Made by a program: the position numbers and the translations under genes. 64,000 bases of DNA from positions 35,599,804 to 35,663,803 of the forward strand of contig NC_134096.1 in the NCBI RefSeq assembly GCF_000715075.1. The letters run 5' to 3'. Below the pieces are notes generated by a model. That model made no database searches and had not been told where the DNA came from. It saw nothing but the letters and a program-made list of their open reading frames with translations. Each line of letters opens with the position of its first letter. Positions within the stretch are counted from its first letter, which is position 1. The stretch is from Nicotiana tabacum (lineage: Eukaryota > Streptophyta > Magnoliopsida > Solanales > Solanaceae). Positions 12,840-23,499 of this stretch are shown one piece after another.

Positions 12840-13130
12840 CACTGTTCACAATACCACTATTCATAATATCAATACCACCGTAATTTTAACACGGAGTCCG
12901 ACCACTACCCGATCGGATAGGCCATCTCATTAGAGACATCAACCGCAATCACTCTCAATGCTAATACCACCGTACTTTTAGCACGGAGTCCGATTACGAC
13001 CCGATCGGCTAGGCCATCTCATTAGAGACATCAACCACAATCATAATTTAAATTACAGTTTCTAGCACAATCACCACAATGTATGCGGTATGGTATCCGA
13101 TCACGACCCGATCGGCTAGGCCATCTCACC
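12840..13130 (-). repeat. Tandem units in solo LTR 3
   Basis: Two full units and one partial unit share ACGGAGTCCGA, CGACCCGATCGG and TAGGCCATCTCA, the full units also ATTAGAGACATCAACC. CCGTAC and GCACGG flank a 5-base loop with one mismatch, and CCGATCGG is a perfect palindrome. This is the counterpart of the hairpin arrays in the other LTRs. Confidence 0.7.
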
Positions 13131-15035
13131 ACAATGCCGTTTGGATCAACATCATCCTTTTCTATCAATCATCTCATCCCAATTAAGGGGAATAATTTAA
13201 TCATATCAATATCATCCCAAATAAAAGGAATAATTACAATTCACTCCTACACCGACACGTGTAATTTCGGGGTTAGGTTATTTCAACCTACCCTTCCTCG
13301 GTGACTATCGATACTCCCAAAAATATTTTTGATTTGCTTACAAAGGAAACAACAATTTTACCTCATAACCTTTCATACCGTATATAGCCTCATTGGCACT
13401 TTCAACAACTTTCAACATCATTATTTTATTGGCTCTCTTGGCCATACATATGATTCTTCATCCATGGCACAATGGCGATATTTCATATTCCACACATTCA
13501 TTTCTTTCCTTCTCATGGATCATCATCATAAATATAAACAAATAGAATATTCTGAAAATCACAACTTTAGGTTCATTAGTAATGAAGACTTTAAACACAA
13601 TGGATTTCTTTCCAAGAAATGGAGCAAAATGATTGGCAATCAAAGCACAAGTTAAAATCATAAACGTGTAACACACCATTTCAACTCATGATTATGTAAG
13701 AGCTCAAAACATGTTGGAAATACCTACCAAGCATAGCATTAGCTAGAACAACCACATTTGGTCATGACTTAAGTACACAAGCTTTTAGACAATTCTATTT
13801 TCGAAGTCAATTTTGGAACAGTTGAATCAAAGCTCATTTCATAATCGTTCTCACATCTTCTCATTTCATTGGCACCATTGGCCATAAGTATAACTTTCAC
13901 TCTTGGCACGTTGGCCACACTTTATATCCCCAATTCACTTATTTCACTTCCAACCATCTTTATAGATTATCAACGATAAGACATTTCCAATCAAGACTTT
14001 AGGTACAGATATGAGCAATTAAAAGACTTAAGCATATTGAGATTTTCTCACATAATTTGGCCTCATAACCTTCATTTGAAACACAACTCAAAGACAAAGC
14101 ATTTTAATGCACATATTATTCTTGAACACATTCCCAAAAGATAACATAATGTGATAGGAACATTCGAAACACGTTTTGAATACATAATTCTCGACACTTT
14201 GCTCATTCGGGACAATCAAATTTATTGGGAACAACCCGGAACATAAAATAAGGAACTTGAGCCAACCATACTTGAAACTTACGAGAACATCATGGAATTC
14301 AATTCTAAGAGAATAGTTTAGACAACATACCTCAAATTCGTCCCTCAATGATACTACAACGATCCACTACACTAAGTAACTTCAATATACAATAACAACA
14401 TCCAATGAGACCAATATTAGTAACAAATTCCATAACTTAGGTCATTTAAGCATTTTATCAAATACCTAGTACGCATTAATCTCTACACCACTTAACCATA
14501 GAATTAGATCATCCAACTACTACCATTTATGAATAATTTATCCCACCATCATTCTTAAACAATTCATAACTTCCAACATCACAGACATGACCATCCATCC
14601 ACACCCAACCAACAAAATTCCATCAAATAATCACCTTTCAATCTCTACAATGGTTATGTATTTAAACTGGGAACTTATGGCTTCCAATCACCATACCATA
14701 AGTTTCAATACTTAATTCATACTCATATTCCTATAATATATCCATACATGTAGGTCTAAAGGTGTAGGATTATCTTTTGGAAGAAATCTTGCAAAACTCT
14801 TATTTGAGTTCTTGAAGAAATTTCTTGAAGATCTATGTATTTTATGGAGGATTGAGTTACTTTTAGGGTAGAATTGATGGAATGAAACACCAAATTAGTA
14901 GGGATTACTCACCTTGAATATGGGGGGGGAGGGGGGAGTGAGTTGGAGGTCTTGAGAGAGTGGAAGAAAACCCCAACGTTCGGCCAAGAGAAATGGGAAA
15001 AAATAAACCCCGAAATGATTATATGTTGTTTTGAG

Positions 15036-15140
15036 CACCACAGGTAGCGTGGGGCACTATCTGTGGCCCAGTTTCCAGAACATCAAAATTCCCAGCGCCA
15101 GGGCTAGCGCCCCATGCTACCCTGGGCGCTGGCGATGGGA
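15036..15140 (-). repeat. GC-rich self-complementary patch in solo LTR 3
   Basis: CCCAGCGCCAGGG and CCCTGGGCGCTGG face each other across about 20 bp and can pair, with GCTAGCGCC between them. On the minus strand the patch lies just upstream of an A+T-rich TATA-like stretch (15000-15030). It stands out sharply from the AT-rich surroundings. Confidence 0.7.
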
Positions 15141-15687
15141 AATTATTTCTACTTCGCTCGAAAATGGACATAACTCTCTAATACGATATCCGAATTCGAT
15201 AATTCTTTTTGCTATGGCTCCGTAATTTCAATACAAATCTAATGCTTTAATCAAATCAGAATTTGAAGCTCATTTTCTTAATGTGATACCACTTATGCTT
15301 GAAAATAACGTCGTTGAAACACTTTTCATGTCAAAATAATGCGGTTCCACCCCATAGGTCTCCTTTGATACTCGAATAAGTTATTCCCGAATACCGTTAT
15401 TGCACTTTAAATTCTTAAATTATTAAAAAAAATTAACGGGACATTACAGTATCTGTAATTGTGAGGCTTTCTATTGAATTCAAGTATTATGTTTTCAAAC
15501 TTAAAAGATATTGTATTTTATTAAGGTTGTCGGCTTGCCTAGTATTGAGATAGGCGTCATCACGACATGTGATATTTTGGGTCGTGACAGTACTAGAATG
15601 AGTAATTAAATTGACTAATCACTGTTGGCTTGCCAGACGACGGTATTAGGCGTCATCACAACCACCCGTGGATTTTGGTTCGTGATA

Positions 15688-16188
15688 ATTTATTGCAGCA
15701 GTATACTATTACATTATATTGTATAATGTAACAATATAGTTAAATTTGGTAATTTTTCAAAAAAAAAATCAATGTGTCATTTTTTAATTTTCTAATAGAG
15801 TTCTCGATATCATATATCCTGTTCGTATATGATATATACCATGTGGGTATCATAGTATACTGCAATAATATACTTCAACTGCTACTAATATATTTTGATA
15901 TACTATATGCTAGAGAAAGTTATTTTCTAATGATTCATATATTAAAAACTACAAATAAATAAATAAACAAAAATAAAGGAGCCAAAAATGTGTGCAGAAT
16001 TAGAATATGAAAAAACAGAAAATAAAAACATGATCTGAAATAATAATAAATGAAAATAGAAAAGGTAAAAAGAAAAGAAAATGAAAGCAAAAAGAGAAGA
16101 GAAAACAAGTATAATATATAAGTTGTTCTAAAAATTGAATTAAAAAAATAAAACAAGAAAAAAGACAAAATGTATATTATACCAATTA
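15688..16188. repeat. Resumption of the AT-rich tandem repeat, then purine-rich DNA
   Basis: The first five bases are the ATTTA duplication. From 15693, GCAGCAGTATACTATTACATT and TAGAGTTCTCGATATC match the interrupted repeat unit before 1889. From about 15950 the DNA is A-rich and purine-rich without a recognised element. I see no gene. Confidence 0.75.
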
Positions 16189-17473
16189 TCTATATTATAT
16201 TAAAAGCACGAAATCCCTTAGCGAAATGTCGTTCGCCTTTTTTGCCCTTTAAAATTTAATTTCATATAAGGCAAAATAGTCATTTAATTATTCTAATATT
16301 TATTAAGACTTTAAAATCAACTAAAAATCTTGCATATTAAATAATTACCTTCTTTGAACTACTAGGTAAAAAATTCTAATATTTAAAAATCAAATATTAA
16401 TTAAAGATTTACCTTATAGACCTATAAGATAAACATAGTAATTAAGTAATATATAAAACCTAACATAGAAACTTCTGATAACTTATACTTTCTTTATGGT
16501 GTTGAATCAAACGGTAAATGAAGAATTGAAAGAATCAAATCAAATTTGACATTAGTCTTGTTTATTATAGGTCTTGTTTTTAATACATGCAATTTCTTCT
16601 TTGAATCCATGACAAAGAATAAGTTGATCAAATATTTTATGTAAAAGACTTTTTGTGGATTAAGTATGTAATAAATAATAGAAACTGATATTGCATGTAT
16701 TAAAAATAAAAGTATGTTTCATCTAATACTTATTATTAATGTATTATCTATTACTCCTTCTAATATTTTAACGAATATTTTCTCATATGGTTTTGAATAT
16801 CTCTCTTATTTTTTACTTTATTTTACTTTAAATTTTTTGGCTCTTATATCGTATTTATCTGTTTTATTTAATAAGCTAAGCTTGCTAAATATTTATCAAT
16901 TTAAAAGACTTACATGCTTGATACTTTTACTATAACTTAAACATATCTTAATGTATTTATTATGTAATTTTAAAAAAAATTATACTGAGAGACTAAAAGT
17001 TTTAAATCAACTAAATTTTATACATTAAATCATTTTTTGAATTATATAAGTTTCAATATTAATATCTTGTATAATATCAGTTGACAGTCCTATGATTTGT
17101 TTATTCTCAATTATAGATTTATAACTGATCATAAAATTAAAACTAATTAATTTTATATAATTTAATTAACTTAGTAACAATAAAAAAGAAAAATATAGAG
17201 AAAAACTTTTTGTCAAAAAACATATTTCATTCTTTAGTTATATACAAATACAAATACAAATACAAATCCTACTAAGTACTATTATTAGGTATAATTTATC
17301 CCAATATTCATAATTATTATACCTTTTAACTCAACATCAAATTTTAAAAACTATCGAATGAGATAGAATAATTGCACATAAGATATACAAAATTTAATAA
17401 TATTTATATAATTTTTAAAAGTGTTATATTATCGATATAAGGTACACGCGCAAAGCGCGTACCCTAAGGCTAA
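16189..17473 (+). mobile_element. Non-autonomous Helitron (about 1.3 kb)
   Basis: The left end is TCTATATTATATTAAAAGCA preceded by A, and the right end is CTAA followed by T, matching Helitron rules (5' TC, 3' CTRR, insertion between A and T, no duplication). Ten bases before the end is a hairpin, ACGCGC-AAA-GCGCGT at 17446-17460. The interior is AT-rich with no Rep/helicase coding, so movement would depend on an autonomous helper. The family match rests on these termini alone. Confidence 0.8.
17446..17460 (+). other. Helitron 3' terminal hairpin
   Basis: A perfect 6-bp stem (ACGCGC/GCGCGT) with loop AAA, extended by GGT/ACC beyond a 2-base bulge. It lies 10 bp before the CTAA end, the usual distance for a Helitron termination signal. 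Confidence 0.75.
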
Positions 17474-17484
17474 TATTAAAAAAA

Positions 17485-18646
17485 GGTCTCATCCTATTTC
17501 CAAACAGGATGATATCAAGAAGATCACCAAGTTCCAGAGTTATCCATTCCCCATGCAGTATCTTGGTTGCCCAGTTTATTGCGGCAGAAAGAAGGTTGTG
17601 TATTACAATAATATGGTGGCTAAAGTTGTTAACAAGTTCAAGGTTAGCAAACGAAATACCTATCATATGGTGGCAAAGCGGTGTTAATAAAATCAGTCCT
17701 ACAGTCTCTACCTCTACAACTGTTATCAGTAGTTCAACCTTCCAAGGGAGTTCTTAAACAGATGGAGAAAATTATGGCAAGTTTTTTCTGGGGAAAGGAT
17801 GACAACAGATACAAAAAATGTTGGAAAACATGGGGTGATCTGTGCCTACCAGGTCAGGAAGGAGAAGTTGGGTTCAGGTCACTTCAAGATATTTGTAATT
17901 CTTTCTGGACTAAATTGTGGTGGAATTTCAGGACTCAAAACACTCTATTAAAATAATTTTTAGAGGCTAAGTAGTGCAAAAGACCTCATCCTGTTTCCAA
18001 AAAGTGGGCAAATGGTTAGTCCCACATTTGGAAAAGATTGATGGATAGTAAGAAAAATGCTGAAATGTCTATCTTCTGTAAGATTGGACGAGGAGATGTT
18101 TCTTTCTGGTGGGATAATTGGACAGTACTGGGAGCTTTAGCAAACATAGTTCTAGGAGGAAGGACATCAAAGAATACCAAAGTGCAGGAATTCATTCATG
18201 AAGGTGCTTGGATGAGGGACAAATTGATGGGAAAAGTATCTGAATCGACAGTCAATACAATCCAGAAAATAAAAATTAATGTTGATAAGAGAGACTATCA
18301 TATTTGGCTATTGGAAAAAACTGGGGAATTCACATGCAAATCTGCTTGGCAAAATCTAAGGAGGAAAGGATGTGGCACCTTTACTAGCAGCAGGATTTGG
18401 CACAAACAAATCCCATTCAAGATTTCATTTTTCATGTTGAGGTTGTTGCAGGCTAGAATTCCTACAGATGATGTAGTTAACATGGTCACTTCCAGATGCA
18501 GTTGTTGTACTAAGCACGAAGAGGAATCCATCAATCATCTTTTTACCTGCAACGAGATTGCAAGACATGTGTGGAACTATTTTTGCAATGTATGTGCCGT
18601 CAAATTCAGCCAGGGACATGTTAGACATGTCTTGATGAATTGGTAG
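17485..18646 (+). pseudogene. LINE A ORF2 remnant: RT C-terminal part and zf-RVT domain
   Basis: At 17527-17640 the frame reads FPMQYLGCPVYCGRKK, the post-catalytic RT segment of plant LINEs. After a frameshift near 17650-17690 it continues with MASFFWGKDDNRYKKCWKTW and GEVGFRSLQD, and from 18038 with the WWDNW region. The zf-RVT domain lies at about 18340-18590 (WHKQIPFKISFFMLRLLQAR, then C-C-C residues in CSCCTKHEEESINHLF). Stops at about 17955 and 18644 break it. No RT catalytic core remains. Confidence 0.88.
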
Positions 18647-18796
18647 ATAGCTAAGGCTAATAATGAAGTTCATTCAACTCTATTACAATGTGTACCATCA
18701 GTCGTTTGTTGGGATATTTGGAAGAGTAGATGTGCAGCTATGTTTGAGAATAAGAAAATGTCAGCATGACACATTATTCAACAAGTTTCTAATCTT

Positions 18797-19456
18797 ATGA
18801 TTTTGATAATTAATTATCAATTCCCTACTCTTCAACTTCCTCAACTTTGGATTGATAAATGTAAAGTTATAGAGAATTTGAAGCATTGTATACAATCTCA
18901 GGCAGTCATCTGGAGGAAACCTGAGATGGGGTGGGTAAAATTTAATGTGGATGGGTGTTGTAAAGGAAACCCTGGCACAACAGGTGGTGGAGGAATGATC
19001 AGAAACTATAATGGTGAGATGATCAAGGCATTTGCAGAGTTCTATGGCCAAGGGAATAACAACTTAGCTGAAGCTAAGGCTATGTTATATGGTGTCAAAC
19101 TGTGTTGTAATTATGGCTTTTCTAAGGTTATAGTAGAATCAGATTCCATGCTAATTGTGAATTTGGTTAACCAAAGGATGAAACCACCTTGGCAACTCAC
19201 TCAGATTATTGAGCAGATTAGAGAGGTCACAGAAACTGAAAACTTTCTCTTTGTACATATTTTTAGAGAAGGGAACGCAATTGCAGACCATCTGGCCAAG
19301 TTGGGAGAAAGTTCCAAGACGTTTCATATCTTCAACCAAGTTGTTTCTCTTCCTATGAAAATTAGAGCTTCCTTGAAGTTAGATCAAGACAACATGCCGA
19401 ACTTCAGATTTAGACAAAAGAAGAATCAGTTCACAATCAATGATGTCACAATTTGA
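18797..19456 (+). pseudogene. LINE A ORF2 remnant: RNase H domain
   Basis: A 219-codon open frame with an RNase H1-type domain at about residues 45-165. The expected acidic residues are visible: D in FNVDGCCKGNPG, E in NNLAEAKAM, D in VESDSML and D in AIADHLAKLG. In LINEs this domain degrades the RNA template after reverse transcription. The frame is open to its stop, but it is cut off from the upstream ORF by stops at about 18644 and 18767, so I treat it as part of a dead element. Exaptation would need expression evidence. Confidence 0.88.
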
Positions 19457-19868
19457 TTTTGTTATGGATTTGATTGTGCTGATGAAATTATCAAAGTGTA
19501 AGGAGGAGTCCTCCACTCTTCAAATAGTCATATGTATACAATATTTCATTAGATTGGTGTACACCAATTTACGCTGTGTAAGTGAGGCAAAGGTTTATGT
19601 CCTCCTCCGGGTTGTTGTTAACTTTGATATATACAACCAGGTCATGCCTAACCTCTCCATCATAATGATGGATTTTTTATTATTAAAAAAAAAAAAAAAC
19701 ACGAGGGTGCAAAGTGCCAAAATCGTGAGCAAATGGACCTTTGTATATACAGATACATTCTTAATAGCAGGCATAATCTACACACACTTGTTTTGCTGTA
19801 TGTACCATTTTGTGTGCATACCTTTGCACATTTCAACCCAAACCCAAGTCTTGCCAAGAAGTTAAAAG

Positions 19869-20054
19869 ATGAACAAGAAGGAGGTATTGAAGCTAGCAAA
19901 AGGTTTCAGAGGGTGAGCCAAGAACTGTATTAGAATAGCAAGGGAGAGAGTGGAGAAAGAACTTCAGTACTTCTATAGAGACCGTCGAAACAAGAAGAGG
20001 GATATGCGTTCCCTTTGGATTCAGCGCATCAACGCCGACACTCGCCAACATGCT
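19869..20054 (+). pseudogene. RPL20: First exon of nuclear gene for mitochondrial-type ribosomal protein bL20, with a premature stop
   Basis: From ATG at 19869 the frame reads MNKKEVLKLAKGFRG, stop, [18 protein letters not shown], then [20 protein letters not shown] and NADTRQH. This is the N-terminal half of bacterial-type L20, the large-subunit assembly protein, as encoded in plant nuclei for mitochondria; plastid L20 is different in sequence. Codon 16 is TGA at 19914-19916 where the family has arginine, a one-base CGA-to-TGA change. All other codons are readable and no frameshift occurs. After TRQHA comes GTTTGT, a possible splice donor at 20055. No second exon is found in the window. LINE A lies 169 bp upstream and LINE B downstream, so the gene looks dismantled. 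Sequencing error or readthrough remain possible. Confidence 0.82.
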
Positions 20055-20420
20055 GTTTGTTTACTTTTAACTATTTCCGTATTTATATATTTTACTGGTT
20101 TGTAGCAATAGGAGCGCCAAATCAATTGCACTTGAAATGGGTGACAAAGGTTCGTATAAATTATCCAAAGAACGAGAACAACAAATTATTCGATATTTTT
20201 TACTCGTTTCTTGTGCTGATGGGAGTAGCAGGTACCTGATAAAATAGTCTAGCTTCACGCAGTTAGGTCAGATGCCATTTGTCAAAAGAAAAAATCTAAT
20301 ATTCTTATGCTTCATGATCCTGTTATGTTTTTTGCTTGACTCATTGTGTAATTATGTTTGTTGTCATTTTGTTCCGGATTAGTAGTTTAGACTTTTTAAC
20401 TCCCTATCGTTTGTCTTAGG
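20055..20420 (+). other. Probable intron remnant downstream of the bL20 exon
   Basis: T-rich DNA begins with a GTTTGTTT donor-like start. I see no further L20 exon: the expected VNYGNFM-like continuation is absent in all three forward frames. Short open frames at 20015-20239 have no recognisable domain. Confidence 0.45.
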
Positions 20421-20775
20421 TAGTGTTGTCAAAGGCTCATTTAAAACGAGTGTAAGCCCTGTAGCTCAATAAAGCTCAAGGAGGGCCCTTCGCCTCGCTT
20501 AAGCTGCGCTAAGGCGTACGTCTTATAGGTCATGCATTCTATGTCTTATCGAGCGGTACTAAGCAATAAAGTATAATTAGCAAAGAGATATAATGATTGT
20601 TAAAGGAAACATTATGAATGAATTTGTTACTTTTTTTCCTACATTACATATATATCTTTATTTTTCTTCATTGCGCTTTTTTTTACTAAAGACCACACCT
20701 TAATTGCGTTTTGCGCTTAAAGCCCCAATAGACCTTAAAATACTTTTTTAAAGCTTATCGCCTTTGACAACACTG
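20421..20775. mobile_element. hAT-type MITE (355 bp)
   Basis: The ends are TAGTGTTGTCAAAGG (left) and CCTTTGACAACACTG (right), inverted repeats differing only in the outermost base. Flanks are GTCTTAGG (20413-20420) and GTCTTAGA (20776-20783), an 8-bp duplication with one mismatch, as expected of hAT elements. There is no coding capacity. Confidence 0.88.
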
Positions 20776-21735
20776 GTCTTAGACTCTTAGGTATTGTTTT
20801 TTTAATAAGAAGGTAAATTTTCATTAATCATAAGGAAATGGGGAATCTATAATGTCCAGTGCGGTATATGCAAAATATATACCGAGTCTGGGTTATACCA
20901 AACTGTTGTTATCGACAGTTGTTGCTCTCCAGCCATGTTGTCCATAGAAACAGGTGTACAGTTATCCAGTCTTATAAGTTTTCCTCTCACTGTCTATCCA
21001 TCCGAGGTTCGAAAGGCTATCTTTGATGTCTTTGACATCACCCAGTGCACTCCAACAGGTTGAGAAATATATACCATTTCTGCTAAGTATTGCTAAAGAG
21101 TAAAAAATGATTGGGGAACTCTAGAGATCTTCTGCACATGTAACATAACATATATGACGTATGTTATTAGCTTCATTTCTTCTGTGCCAATCAGTATGTT
21201 GTAGCATGATTTCACGGTGAATTTCTCATCTTTCTTTGCTTTCCAAATTGAGAATCAGCTTCAGATGTATTCTATTCTTCTTGTTTATGCAAGAGAAGTT
21301 CCACTCTATCGACTTCCCAATCCTCTGGACTTAATCAGCCGTCCATTGTTATTTCTGCAGTCTGCAATTGTAGCATCTCTTTGGCAGGAAATTAATTTTT
21401 CTAAACAGCTTGCACGATTTACGAGTCCTGTCATAATAGTCCTAATTTACATCCATTCCCAACTTCCAATCTTACCAAGTTTTGGAATTCTGTTATTAGT
21501 TGTTAAGTAATATGCATGCATCCACAGTGCCGCCATAAGAGGTAGACACTATTTCAGTCGCCCGGTGCCCTTCCATGCCATACTTTTCCTTATTTGAAGA
21601 TTCTTGTTCAATATTAAATCTCACAAGCCATTTGATAAAGTTAGCTTTTGTTGTGCAACTTGAAGTTCTCTTATCCCAAATCCTCCATAGGTTCTCCCCC
21701 CCCCCCACTTGGGACTTGCATTTATCTAATTATTA

Positions 21736-21968
21736 CTACCTCCGTTTAATTTTACGTGACGGATTTTGACTGCACGATTTAAGAAAGAAAGAAATAAAGA
21801 AAAACTTCTGAAACATATCAAAAGACATGACATTTTTGTGGTTATAAGAGCAATTAATTAAGGGTAAACTAGAAAATTTAAAGTTATAGAGTTTTCAAAT
21901 GTAGAAAAGTGTAATTCATTTTGGACATGCTAAAAAGAAGAGTGTCATATAAAATGGAACATAGGGAA
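21736..21968. mobile_element. Mariner/Stowaway-like MITE (233 bp)
   Basis: The ends CTACCTCCGTTTAATTTTAC and (inverted) TTCCCTATGTTCCATTTTAT are imperfect terminal repeats of the common CTCCCTCCGT type. TA flanks both sides (21734-21735 and 21969-21970). It is AT-rich and non-coding. Confidence 0.8.
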
Positions 21969-22114
21969 TACTTCACTTTTGCTGGCACATGATATAAGGC
22001 ACTAGGTTTATGGCCATTCTATCCAACACTCTTATCACTTACAGCGAGTTGCCCACTTGCCCTCCATGGATGTCACCCTGGTACACTGCTGCATCTCTTA
22101 ACTTGGAGTGTATG

Positions 22115-22323
22115 CAGTGGCGGACCCAAGTGGTGACTAGCGGGTTCAATTGAACCCGCTACACAAAAAAATAATACTGTGTATATGTATAAATTAGGAT
22201 TAAAACTGTATAAATTTTGCATAAATATTTTATTTGAACCCACTTGACAACTACTATTTTACGACTAAATTTATATAATTCTAAGATTGAACCCGCTTGC
22301 ACAAAATTTTGGGTCCGCCACTG
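22115..22323. mobile_element. hAT-type MITE (209 bp)
   Basis: The terminal repeats are CAGTGGCGGACCCAA and TTGGGTCCGCCACTG, a perfect 15-bp pair. An exact 8-bp duplication AGTGTATG flanks it (22107-22114 and 22324-22331). It is inserted in LINE B and is non-coding. Confidence 0.93.
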
Positions 22324-23499
22324 AGTGTATGGCATCCCAAGTGGTAGGTAAGCTTCAGCTCTGCATCCAAAAATTGTTGGTAAGAGCTGTACATGATTTC
22401 CATCTATTAAAAGGAACATGCTACGTTTTTCCAAGACAATATGCAACTCAGATCGTGTCTCAAAGATCAAAAGCACCACTCTTAGATGCTTCTTTTTTCT
22501 CTTCCTCTTCCTTACACAAGACTCTAGTTTCTTCTGCATATGAAATATGAAACTTTAACTTTGTCCATTCTCTCCTACTATCTGAAAGCCTTTCAGTCAT
22601 CTTTTGTCCATGTATACTCAACAATCTACTTGGTACCTTTCAGTCATCCCTTGCCCTTTTTTACTAAATAATCTACTCGGTACTTCCATCGCAATCAGAA
22701 ACAGAAAGGTGATAGGAGATTACCTGACCTTAGTCCCCTTTGTGATGGAAAGCTGGTACACCCTTTATAATGAAGAGAACTTTGACTGTAAAATTGCAGT
22801 TTTTTATCTATTTAATTCATCTCTTCTAAAAACCCATCTTATGTATAGTATTCAACAAGAAGGATTAGTTAACAAGGCGATTGGCCTAATTTTCTAGGTC
22901 TAGTTTACAAATTATTCTTCTTGATTTGATATTCTCCTAGAATCTGAGCATTCATTAGCAACTAAAACAACATCCATGATCTTTCTTGCTTGCATGGATA
23001 CATTTTGTGAGCCAACATAAGACTCCCTATGCATGTCTTTAATCTTTCAATTGACACTTGCCATTATCTTGTTGAAAGTTTCTAAGAGACTAATTGGTCT
23101 AAAGTCTCTTAGTAATATTGCATTCGTCTTCTTAGATATCTAGGATATAAAAGTAGCAATCAACCTTAAAGTACTGGAAAGTGTTCATCAAGTCTTCTTT
23201 CAAGATTCTTATCCCCAAATAAAAAGGGTTTTCTTACGAGATTGGCTAGCATCTTTTGGGGAATAAAAAGCCATTGTATAGCCATCGGGATTAGGGGTTT
23301 ATTCCTTGCATATCTTTAGGTATTGGGAGTAGGATAACTACTGTGTTGCGTAACAAAATTAAGCTCTATACCATTGAGTTTATAAATCTAACAAAAGGAC
23401 TCACATATATCATTATTTCAGAGCACATATTGGCAGGCATCGTCCCATGAGGTCTTCAGTAGCATTAATATCCTTGTATCATTATTTAGCATGGTGGAA

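Larger units (their letters stand above)
12128..15448 (-). mobile_element. Solo LTR 3 (minus strand), youngest layer of the nest
   Basis: The ends are TGTCACGCCCCGAACTCGGG (left) and GGGACATTACA (right), that is TGTAATGTCCC...GGGGCGTGACA on the minus strand. GTATC flanks it at 12123-12127 and 15449-15453. At about 3.3 kb it has no gag, pol, primer binding site or polypurine tract, so it is a solo LTR. Tandem units with CCGTACTTTTAGCACGG and CCCGATCGG lie at 12840-13130. A GC-rich self-complementary patch lies at 15036-15140. The long open frames inside have no recognisable domain. Confidence 0.9.
9119..15589 (+). mobile_element. Solo LTR 2 (chromovirus type), interrupted by solo LTR 3
   Basis: It starts TGTAATGACCCGACCGG at 9119 and ends GGTCGTGACA at 15589, with GTACT on both sides (9114-9118 and 15590-15594). 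The LTR sequence is 9119-12127 plus 15454-15589, about 3.1 kb, with no internal region. It has a TATA-like ATATAAATTC at 10381-10390, a 56-bp minisatellite immediately upstream, three hairpin units at 11218-11370, and the stem-loop GGGCTGAAGAAGCCC at 11380-11394. The tail resembles the tail of element B's LTRs (CTCAGTGACACC and AGGCGTCATCACGACATG). Confidence 0.9.
1890..15687 (+). mobile_element. Solo LTR 1 (chromovirus type), in three pieces, host of the nest
   Basis: The pieces are 1890-2930, 8108-9118 and 15595-15687, about 2.1 kb together. The left end is TATAACGACCC and the right end CGTGATA; both look like canonical TG...CA ends after C-to-T change. The element is flanked by ATTTA at 1885-1889 and 15688-15692, a 5-bp target-site duplication. 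No internal coding region lies between the ends, so this is a solo LTR left by LTR-LTR recombination. A poly(G) run sits near 2690-2701. The middle piece carries repeated units (8255-8480) containing GGATCGGG and TACGCCTCGAC. Confidence 0.85.
17485..19699 (+). mobile_element. LINE A: 5'-truncated L1-type retrotransposon
   Basis: The coding remnant covers the end of reverse transcriptase, a zinc-binding RT-associated domain and an RNase H domain, in the order of plant L1-like LINEs. It ends in a run of about 15 A at 19685-19699. The 5' part (endonuclease and RT core) is missing, the usual result of incomplete target-primed reverse transcription. I could not find a convincing target-site duplication. 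The 3' end lies 169 bp before the bL20 ATG. Confidence 0.9.

Noticed and set aside
15935..16168. Phe/Leu-rich minus-strand frame as a transmembrane protein
   Set aside because: It comes from a purine-rich tract (poly-A/G on the plus strand), not from a gene.
17474..17500. Target-site duplication for LINE A
   Set aside because: The bases after the poly(A) (CACGAGGGTGC) have no clear copy near the 5' border.
19869..20054. Plastid-derived insertion (plastid rpl20)
   Set aside because: The peptide matches the mitochondrial-type nuclear L20 start (MNKKE...FRG), not the plastid protein, and no plastid neighbours are present.
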